A DNA stretch of 23,258 nt. Source: SHZI01 sp032122615. GTDB taxonomy: Bacteria > Pseudomonadota > Gammaproteobacteria > Steroidobacterales > GCA-2729495. The stretch lies in NCBI GenBank assembly GCA_032122615.1, contig JAQBGF010000121.1, forward strand, positions 1 through 23,258, written 5' to 3'. The notes beneath the pieces were generated by a model that was not told the origin of the DNA, did no database searches, and worked only from the letters and a program-made list of their open reading frames with translations. Both the position numbers and the translations under genes were made by a program. This document shows, piece after piece, positions 1-5,667 of this stretch (position 1 is its first letter; every line of letters begins with the position of its first letter).

Positions 1-1280
1 GGGTTCGTGAGCTTCGCGCCGATCGCCGCCGGGACGCAGTAGCCCATGCAGGAGAAGTCGATGGGGCCGAGGAAGCGATTCGTCCCGTCGAGGCGCAGGT
101 GCTCCATGGAGAGGAAAGTGCCGTTGCCGCTGTCGGTCACGTAGATCGCCCCGGGCTTCGCCCTGGCCTGGAGCGCCTCGAAGAGCGCGTGGGGCGTCAC
201 GCGAGCCCCGGACCTGTCGCGGTTCCATTCCGCGCGCACCGCCGCGTGCCCAGCCGCGATCTCCGTCTCCACGGCGTCGCGCGGGCGAGCCGGCCCAAGC
301 CTGGGCAGCAGCGCCTTCACGAAGGCGTCCGCGTCGGACTCGATCGCGAGCCTGGCCGGGTAGTTCCTGGAGAAGACGTCACTGTTGATGTCGACGTGGA
401 TCAGGTTCTCGGGCGGAGTGAAGCCGTAGCTCCCGGTCGCGACCTCGCTGAAGCGAACGCCGATCGCGAGGAGCACGTCGCAGCGGTCCATGACTGGCTT
501 CGTGAAGCCCGGCGCCATGGGTCCGAAGCCCGGCCAGAGCCAGAGCGGGTGGTTCTCCGGGAAGACGCCCTTGCCCTGGATCGTGGTCGTGACGGGGACC
601 GCGAGCTTTTCAGCGAGTTCGATCAGGCGCGCGCCGCAGCCGCGCGCGCCGTTGCCAAGGTACAGCGCAGGGTGCCTGGCCTGGGCGAGGAGCCTTGCTG
701 CCTCGTCGACGAGGCCCGCCGCCGGCTCGGCGGGCGCCGGCGGCACGACGCTCCATTCCAACCCGCCCACCTCCTGCGTCAGGAAGTAGTGGTTCGCGGA
801 AATTTCGACCGCGACCGGACCCGGCGTGCCGCTCCGGGCGATGGCCAGGGCTTGGCGGATCGTCGGGTAGATGTCGCTGGCCTTCTCGGGCCGGAAGCGG
901 GCCTTGGTAATCGGCGTGAGGATCGCGAGCTGGTCCACGTCGTGGAGCTGGTAGGCCTTGCCCGTGTCAGTGCGAATACCGCAGGTGAGTACCAGCATCG
1001 GCACGCCGTCCATGAAGGCCTCGGCGACGCCCGAGAGGCAGTGGGTGACGCCGGCGCCCGGGACGACGTTGCACACGCCGATGCTCTCGCTGGTCCGCGA
1101 GACGGCGTCCGCCATGAACGATGCGCTCTGCTCATCGGTCACGAGCATGGCGCAGATCTGTGCCGAGCGATCGAGCGCGTCGTAGAGTTCGATGTTGTGG
1201 GTGCCCGGGATCCCGAACGTGAAGCGCACGCCCTCGTCCTCGAGCGCGCGGACCACAGCCTTGGCGCCATTCGATTTCAT
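1..1280 (-). CDS. Thiamine-diphosphate-dependent enzyme, acetolactate synthase / 2-hydroxyacyl lyase superfamily (3' end outside window)
   Basis: Enzymes of this superfamily cleave or form carbon-carbon bonds next to a carbonyl, using ThDP. About 426 codons are visible, starting MKSNGAKAVVRALEDEGV. The ThDP-activating glutamate is E50 in TDEQSASFMADAVSR. It is followed by the N-terminal-domain signature VVPGAGVTHCLSGVAEAF and by HDVDQLAILTPITK, which resembles the EVD..ITRPITK stretch of acetolactate synthases. The last visible residues, GYCVPAAIGAKL, match the start of the PP domain. The GDG...N cofactor-binding motif expected next lies beyond the left edge, so cofactor competence cannot be confirmed. 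The ATG overlaps the stop of the upstream GMC gene (ATGA), with an AAAGGA ribosome site 7 bases upstream, so translational coupling is likely. The substrate is unknown. Acetolactate synthase, benzoylformate-decarboxylase-like and 2-hydroxyacyl-CoA-lyase-like roles are all possible. The oxidoreductase neighbours argue against branched-chain amino acid synthesis. Confidence 0.85.
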   Translation of the reverse strand, partial: MKSNGAKAVVRALEDEGVRFTFGIPGTHNIELYDALDRSAQICAMLVTDEQSASFMADAVSRTSESIGVCNVVPGAGVTHCLSGVAEAFMDGVPMLVLTCGIRTDTGKAYQLHDVDQLAILTPITKARFRPEKASDIYPTIRQALAIARSGTPGPVAVEISANHYFLTQEVGGLEWSVVPPAPAEPAAGLVDEAARLLAQARHPALYLGNGARGCGARLIELAEKLAVPVTTTIQGKGVFPENHPLWLWPGFGPMAPGFTKPVMDRCDVLLAIGVRFSEVATGSYGFTPPENLIHVDINSDVFSRNYPARLAIESDADAFVKALLPRLGPARPRDAVETEIAAGHAAVRAEWNRDRSGARVTPHALFEALQARAKPGAIYVTDSGNGTFLSMEHLRLDGTNRFLGPIDFSCMGYCVPAAIGAKLTN

Positions 1281-2767
1281 GCCAGCATCCTTTGCGAGAT
1301 TCCTTCGGCCACGCGGTCAGCGAGGGCCATGATTGTCACGTACGGGTTGATCGCCGCGCAGCCGGGGAACAGGCTCGCGTCGGCCACGTACAGCCACTCG
1401 GTCCCGTGGACCCGGCCCCACGAATCGCACACGGAGCGGTCGGCGTCCCGGCCCATCCGGCAGCCGCCCATGAGGTGCGCACTGGTGATCGACACGCGCC
1501 CGGCGAGCATCTTTTCGCGAACGATGAGGTCGTCGAGCCGGTCCTGCTCCGCACGCTCGATGAAGAACTTGCGGCCGGCGGGCGCGTGGACCCGCTCGGC
1601 GCCAGCGGCAAAGAAGATCTGCGCACTTACCTTCATGCTCTCGAAAAGCGACTCGAGGACCGGGTCGGAGAGCGTGTAGTCCACGATGGGCCCGCCATTC
1701 CGGTCGATGCGAACACGGTTCTCCGCGCGCGGCGCGTCGAGCGCGAGGACCAGGATCATCTGGAGCCGGTCCAGATTGCGGAGGAGTGCGCTGTGCTCCG
1801 CGCCGAAGCCGGCGAGGTTCTTCGCCGTCACGAACGGGAAGTACATGCAGGTCTCGAGGAGAAAACCCTTCGATGCCGCGAACTCGTCGCAGTAGTAGCT
1901 CTTAGGATGCCCGAAGTAGTTCGTGATTGGTCGACCGTGCTGCCCGACGAGTATGAGCGCCGGGTGGGCGGTGAAGTAGCGGCCGAGCGCGGGGAGTTTC
2001 TCGCCCAGACCTGAGCGAAGGAGGAGCGCCGGCGAGTTGACCGCGCCCGCGCAGACGACGACGATCTCCGCCCGGATCCGGTAGTCTCCTTCGGGCCACG
2101 GGGATGGCTCGCCGAAGCCCGGGTTCTTCACGGTCGCGCGGACCGAGCGGTCGTCGATCGTGTCGACGCGGCAGTTGGTGACGACGGTAACGCCGTTCCG
2201 CTCCGCCTCCGGGAGCTGGACGCGGTTCGTGCCCCGCTTGGCGGCGTTCGGGCAGCCAAGGTTGCACAGTCCGGCACCCCGGCAACCCTTCACGTTGATC
2301 GGGAACTGCTCGACGCGATAGCCGAGCTTCTGGCAGGCCGCGTGGAACAGGCGGTTGTTGTCGTTCAGGTACTCGGGCTCGAGCTTGTGGACATTGTTCT
2401 CCTTCAGGTACTTCTGCGAGCGACGCAGCAGGTCGTCGTGTGCCAGACCGGGCACCGACCAGCTTTCTAGCGTCTTCTTCTGCAGCGTCAGCGAGGTCCC
2501 CGTGTAGACGACTGTCGAGCCGCCGTACTGCTTCGCGAACGCCAGGGTCATGGTCTTGTCGCGTGTCAGGAAGCCGCCCGCGTCAACATAGAGCTTCGAC
2601 GCCATGTCGAGCTCGCGGCCCGTGAACTCCTCCTCGCGAAGCCGCGGGCCCCATTCAAGGACCGCGATCCGCTTCCCCGCCTTGCACAGACGGGAGAGCT
2701 CCCTGGCGACGGCGCCGCCCCCGGCGCCGGAACCGATGATCACGACGTCAAAGGCAAGCTCAGGCAC
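1277..2767 (-). CDS. GMC-family FAD-dependent oxidoreductase, long-chain alcohol oxidase-like
   Basis: A flavoprotein of 496 residues predicted to oxidise an alcohol to an aldehyde or ketone. The FAD-binding Rossmann motif is at residues 8-18 (VVIIGSGAGGG). The GMC active-site pair is visible as H431 in AHLMGGCRMG and N474 in INPYVTIMALADR. Their spacing of 43 residues equals that of the His/His pair of glucose oxidase. The C-terminal WLYVADASLFPG motif is typical of the family. A cysteine cluster C162-x5-C168-x3-C172 lies in GCRGAGLCNLGCPNAAK, which occurs in bacterial relatives of fatty alcohol oxidase rather than in choline or glucose oxidases. The start is GTG at 2767, 8 bases inside the end of the preceding small gene. 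It has no clear ribosome site of its own, so coupled translation is likely. No signal peptide is seen. The substrate is inferred from the partner gene (long-chain or aromatic alcohol) and is not shown by the sequence. Confidence 0.88.
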   Translation of the reverse strand: MPELAFDVVIIGSGAGGGAVARELSRLCKAGKRIAVLEWGPRLREEEFTGRELDMASKLYVDAGGFLTRDKTMTLAFAKQYGGSTVVYTGTSLTLQKKTLESWSVPGLAHDDLLRRSQKYLKENNVHKLEPEYLNDNNRLFHAACQKLGYRVEQFPINVKGCRGAGLCNLGCPNAAKRGTNRVQLPEAERNGVTVVTNCRVDTIDDRSVRATVKNPGFGEPSPWPEGDYRIRAEIVVVCAGAVNSPALLLRSGLGEKLPALGRYFTAHPALILVGQHGRPITNYFGHPKSYYCDEFAASKGFLLETCMYFPFVTAKNLAGFGAEHSALLRNLDRLQMILVLALDAPRAENRVRIDRNGGPIVDYTLSDPVLESLFESMKVSAQIFFAAGAERVHAPAGRKFFIERAEQDRLDDLIVREKMLAGRVSITSAHLMGGCRMGRDADRSVCDSWGRVHGTEWLYVADASLFPGCAAINPYVTIMALADRVAEGISQRMLA

Positions 2768-3182
2768 GGAGCTGGTCGTTCCCGGCGTGCGACGGCGTGT
2801 AGCCGAGTTCGGCGGCGACGTCGGGTTGCGCGTAGTAGCCCATGAAAACCAGCGTCTTTACGCCCCAGAAGCCGGTGCGGATGCTGACCCAGGGGGAGTC
2901 CTGGAACCAGCGAAGCGCCTCCTTCTGACGCTCGCCCTCGAGCCGGTCGAGGCGTCCGCCGAAGCGCAGAAGCGGGAACCAGCGGAGCACGACGAGGAAG
3001 ATCTTGAGGAGCCGGACCATGTGCCTGGGCCGGGTCGCAAGCATCGTGTCGATGATCTCGAAGAACCTGGCCTGTCGCTCCGCCGACAGCCCGCGGGTCT
3101 GCGGCACGAGCGCGTGTCCGAGTGCCGTGACGAAGGTGCGCTGGCGCCCGGACAGGAGGCGAGGCGGGGCGGTGGTCTCCAT
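2760..3182 (-). CDS. Small partner protein of GMC oxidoreductase, resembling the N-terminal region of fatty alcohol oxidases
   Basis: A protein of about 140 residues encoded directly before the GMC oxidoreductase and overlapping it by 8 bases. The order of features LSGRQRTFVTALGHALVP, then RLLKIFLVVLRWFPL, then WVSIRTGFWGVKTLVFMGYY and finally AAELGY resembles the N-terminal ~200 residues of plant and fungal long-chain fatty alcohol oxidases. Those proteins carry this segment fused in front of the GMC domain. I infer a dedicated small subunit. Databases may also label it gluconate 2-dehydrogenase subunit 3-like. The hydrophobic stretch RLLKIFLVVLRWFPLL could be a membrane-associating helix. 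No twin-arginine or Sec signal is visible. I chose ATG at 3182 (METTAPP). A TTG at 3218 would add 12 residues. A GGAG lies 15 bases before the ATG, which is long spacing, so the start is uncertain. Confidence 0.7.
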   Translation of the reverse strand: METTAPPRLLSGRQRTFVTALGHALVPQTRGLSAERQARFFEIIDTMLATRPRHMVRLLKIFLVVLRWFPLLRFGGRLDRLEGERQKEALRWFQDSPWVSIRTGFWGVKTLVFMGYYAQPDVAAELGYTPSHAGNDQLRA

Positions 3183-3248
3183 GGTGCGATGAGAGCGCTC
3201 CGGGGGGTGCGGCGTCAAGGCGCCTGCCGCCTATACTCACAACTGAGC

Positions 3249-3281
3249 TGGTTCGCCGCGGGCAGGCCCGGCAGCGAACCA
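3249..3281. promoter_or_regulatory. Nested dyad in the divergent promoter region, candidate operator
   Basis: Perfect 8-bp inverted arms TGGTTCGC (3249-3256) and GCGAACCA (3274-3281) are 17 bases apart. Between them sits a second dyad, CGGGC-AG-GCCCG (3259-3270), centred within half a base of the first. It lies between the divergently read GMC cluster and the aldehyde dehydrogenase, ending 31 bases before the latter's ATG. Its position and symmetry suit a site for a dimeric regulator acting on both directions. An RNA hairpin in the aldehyde dehydrogenase leader is an alternative. I see no convincing -35/-10 pair on either strand, and no regulator gene is adjacent. Confidence 0.45.
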
Positions 3282-3312
3282 CGCGCGCTGGGCGAGTAAA
3301 GGAGCCACGGCG

Positions 3313-4833
3313 ATGATTGCTGCCCCGACCGAACTGCCTGCCGTTGCCGCCGACGATACCGAAATCGGGCGCATGCGCGGCGTATTTGACCTGCAACGCA
3401 AGGCCTTCGAGGCTGCGCCGTACCCCGCTCTGGCCTCGCGCAAGGCCAGGCTCCGCCGGCTGATCGAGGTGTTGCGCAAGCACCAGAACGCCATCGTCGC
3501 CGCGGTGAATGCCGACTTCGGCGTGCGCGCCGCTGCCGAGACAAGGCTGATCGAGGTGATGGGAGCGATCCTGGCGGCACGGCACGCCCTGGCGCACCTG
3601 CGCGGCTGGATGAAGCCGCGCCGACGAAGTACCGAACTGCTGATGCTCGGCAATCGCGCCTGGGTCGAGGTCCAGCCCAAGGGCGTTGTGGGCATCATCA
3701 GCCCCTGGAACTTTCCCTTGTACCTGACGCTAGGCCCGCTCATCGCCGCGCTGGCGGCGGGCAACCGGGCGATGATCAAGATGTCGGAGCTGTCGCCACG
3801 CACGACGGCGCTGGTGCGCGCGATGCTGGCAGAGTGCTTCGGCGAGGACGAAGTCGCGGTGTTCGGCGGCGAAGTGGCGGTGGCGCAGGCCTTCAGTGCA
3901 CTGCCCTTCGATCACCTGGTCTTCACCGGTTCGCCGCGTGTAGGCCGGCAGGTGATGCGCGCTGCCGCCGGGAACCTCACGCCCGTTACGCTCGAACTCG
4001 GCGGCAAGTCACCAGCGATCGTCGGCCCCGATGCCGACCTGCGCGACGCCGCCTTGCGCATCGCCCACGGTAAGGGCCTCAACGCCGGGCAGATCTGTGT
4101 GGCGCCTGATTACGCGCTGGTCCCTCGCGGCAAGGCGGCTGAATTCGCCATCGCGGTGCGCGATGCGTTCGCCAGGCTCTACCCGCAGGTGGGTGGCAGT
4201 CCCGACTACACTAGCATTGTCAGCGATTCCCACGCGGCGCGACTGCGCCACTTGCTCGCCGATGCCAAGGCCAGGGGTGCGACTGTGCTTCGTTGTGGCG
4301 GTGATGCCGGCACCGGCCGCCAGATACCGCTGCATGTGGTGACCAATGTGGACGACAGCATGCAGTTGATGCAGGAGGAGATCTTCGGCCCCGTCCTGCC
4401 GGTGCTTGAATACGACCGGCTGGACGACGCGATGGCGTGGGTGCGCCGCGATGAACGGCCGCTGGCGTTGTACGCCTTTGGCCTCGGCCACGCGGACCAG
4501 CGCCGCGTGCTGAAGGAGACCCATGCCGGTGGCGTGACCCTCAACGACTGGGGTTGGCACGTCTTTCAGCACGACCTGCCCTTCGGCGGCATCGGAAATT
4601 CAGGCATGGGCGGCTACCACGGCGAAGAGGGGTTTCGCGAACTCTCGCATGCCAAGGCGGTGTTCAGGCGCCACCGCTGGTTCCCGATCGGCCTGTTATA
4701 CCCGCCTTACGGCAACCTCGCGCAGCGGCTGTCGTTGTGGTTGTACCTCGGCAGGCGCCGGATTCGACGCGATGTTGGTGGCCGGCGAGAACACGAGCAG
4801 CCCGCTGATGATCCTGGTGGCAGGCAGGCCTGA
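3313..4833 (+). CDS. NAD(P)-dependent aldehyde dehydrogenase, coniferyl-aldehyde dehydrogenase type
   Basis: Oxidises an aldehyde to the carboxylic acid. The protein has 506 residues. The active-site pair is visible as E228 in ELGGKSP and C262 in AGQICVAPDY; their 34-residue spacing equals that of E268/C302 in classical aldehyde dehydrogenases. The oxyanion-region motif is ISPWNFPLYLTLGPLIAAL and the late motif is EEIFGPVLPV. The short N-terminus and the GQICVAPDY form place it among class 3-like enzymes, close to coniferyl aldehyde dehydrogenases (usually about 480 residues). The extra length is a low-complexity, Arg-rich C-terminal tail after LLYPPYGN. That PPYG element is where class 3 fatty aldehyde dehydrogenases approach the membrane. 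The ATG at 3313 has AAAGGAG 8 bases upstream. It is transcribed away from the GMC cluster and could take its aldehyde product. The true substrate (aromatic or fatty aldehyde) cannot be read from sequence. Confidence 0.9.
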   Translation: MIAAPTELPAVAADDTEIGRMRGVFDLQRKAFEAAPYPALASRKARLRRLIEVLRKHQNAIVAAVNADFGVRAAAETRLIEVMGAILAARHALAHLRGWMKPRRRSTELLMLGNRAWVEVQPKGVVGIISPWNFPLYLTLGPLIAALAAGNRAMIKMSELSPRTTALVRAMLAECFGEDEVAVFGGEVAVAQAFSALPFDHLVFTGSPRVGRQVMRAAAGNLTPVTLELGGKSPAIVGPDADLRDAALRIAHGKGLNAGQICVAPDYALVPRGKAAEFAIAVRDAFARLYPQVGGSPDYTSIVSDSHAARLRHLLADAKARGATVLRCGGDAGTGRQIPLHVVTNVDDSMQLMQEEIFGPVLPVLEYDRLDDAMAWVRRDERPLALYAFGLGHADQRRVLKETHAGGVTLNDWGWHVFQHDLPFGGIGNSGMGGYHGEEGFRELSHAKAVFRRHRWFPIGLLYPPYGNLAQRLSLWLYLGRRRIRRDVGGRREHEQPADDPGGRQA

Positions 4834-4852
4834 CGAAGGTAATTCGGTAATC

Positions 4853-4896
4853 CCTGATTGCGCGTTTACTCCCGGTGGCGCACTTTTTCAATCAGG
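4853..4896 (+). terminator. Overlapping inverted repeats after the aldehyde dehydrogenase, possible terminator
   Basis: Two pairings compete in the 20-63 bases after the aldehyde dehydrogenase stop. One is a 5-bp stem TGCGC (4859-4863) with GCGCA (4878-4882), followed at once by CTTTTT, like a weak intrinsic terminator. The other is a perfect 8-bp repeat CCTGATTG (4853-4860) with CAATCAGG (4889-4896) enclosing the first. They share bases 4859-4860, so they cannot both form fully. Simple termination is the most economical reading. Confidence 0.45.
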
Positions 4897-5008
4897 TTGT
4901 CGCGAGGAGTTTCCCGGAATGCGGCAGCCGGGCGGGGCGGCAAGAGGTGCTCCGGAAGTGTGAAGCCTCTGGCCGATTATCCGCCGCTTGGTGGAAAGGA
5001 GGCATTTG

Positions 5009-5392
5009 ATGGCAATCAAAGGAAGCGTACGCTCGTTAGTGCTTGACGAGTTTTCGAAGTTCGCTCACGAAACGCTCGGAATTCTGCGCGAGCGCGCAGG
5101 CGAGCTGGAGACGAACATGACGGAAGTCATGGGTGAATCCGGCAAGGAACTCGGGTTGGATTTCGGTGAGGGGACGAAACTCGGCAGCCTTTTCGAGAAG
5201 AAGCCCAGGAGAGCAGCCGCTATCGGTTTGATGGGCGGAGTGATGCTTAGCCGCGTAATGGAGGCCAGGGCAGCCAGGCGGGTTGTTGACACCGGCCCGG
5301 AGAAGACGAGCCCGGAGACGGCGCGTGGCAAACCGACGAAGAGTCGGAAAGCGTCAAAGCGCAAGATGACCAGAGTGGCTGAGGCTGCGTAA
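5009..5392 (+). CDS. Small basic protein of unknown function
   Basis: I do not recognise this 127-residue protein. The start ATG at 5009 is well supported by AAAGGAGG (4995-5002) with 6-base spacing; a TTG 21 bases upstream is less likely. The first ~50 residues look helical and amphipathic (LDEFSKFAHETLGILRERAG). Residues ~68-88 (PRRAAAIGLMGGVMLSRVM) form one short hydrophobic, glycine-containing helix that could touch or span a membrane. The last ~35 residues are rich in Lys, Arg, Ser and Thr (GKPTKSRKASKRKMTR). The layout (helical start, short Gly-rich hydrophobic segment near basic residues) recalls small ElaB/YqjD (DUF883)-type envelope or ribosome-associated proteins, but I see no diagnostic motif. 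It is on the same strand as the glucan synthase, 275 bases upstream, and may or may not share its transcript. Confidence 0.7.
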   Translation: MAIKGSVRSLVLDEFSKFAHETLGILRERAGELETNMTEVMGESGKELGLDFGEGTKLGSLFEKKPRRAAAIGLMGGVMLSRVMEARAARRVVDTGPEKTSPETARGKPTKSRKASKRKMTRVAEAA

Positions 5393-5667
5393 GGTAACGC
5401 GCGGCGTACTCACCTGATTCCCCGGAGGGCAGGACCAGCGGCCGGGGAAGGGATAAGGGAACGGGCCCGGACGATGGCCAATGTGTTAGTGGATATTTTT
5501 TGGCCGCTGCCTCCGCTGGATGCTCGGGACGGGTTTCTGGACCTCGCTGTTGCGGCCTTGACGGGTGCCCGTTATCGCGCACCCGCGTGCTAAAGTACGC
5601 GCTCAACGTTTCGCACAGCGCCGAAGCGCCGGAGGCATTCCTCCACTGAATCCCTCGCGAGGTCTTG
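5393..5667 (+). promoter_or_regulatory. Non-coding leader before the glucan synthase, with inverted repeats
   Basis: No supportable gene lies in this 275-base gap. It holds a perfect 8-bp inverted repeat TTCCCCGG (5418-5425) with CCGGGGAA (5442-5449), loop 16. There is also a 6-bp repeat GGCCAA (5476-5481) with TTGGCC (5500-5505), and a 7-bp repeat CGGGTGC (5562-5568) with GCACCCG (5579-5585), loop 10. A small GGAGG-CATT-CCTCC hairpin lies at 5631-5644. None has a proper U-run after it on the plus strand. A TGCTAAAGT extended -10-like box at 5588-5596 is the best promoter candidate for the giant gene, but no good -35 accompanies it. Confidence 0.35.

Noticed and set aside
1..1280. ilvB, the biosynthetic acetolactate synthase large subunit
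   Set aside because: Family likeness only. No regulatory subunit or other branched-chain genes are nearby, and the gene is coupled to a GMC oxidoreductase. The diagnostic C-terminal part is outside the window.
99..1679. A 526-codon plus-strand open frame across the ThDP and GMC genes
   Set aside because: It spans two well-supported minus-strand genes, has no recognisable motif, is Arg/Asp/Val-rich and starts with GTG without a ribosome site.
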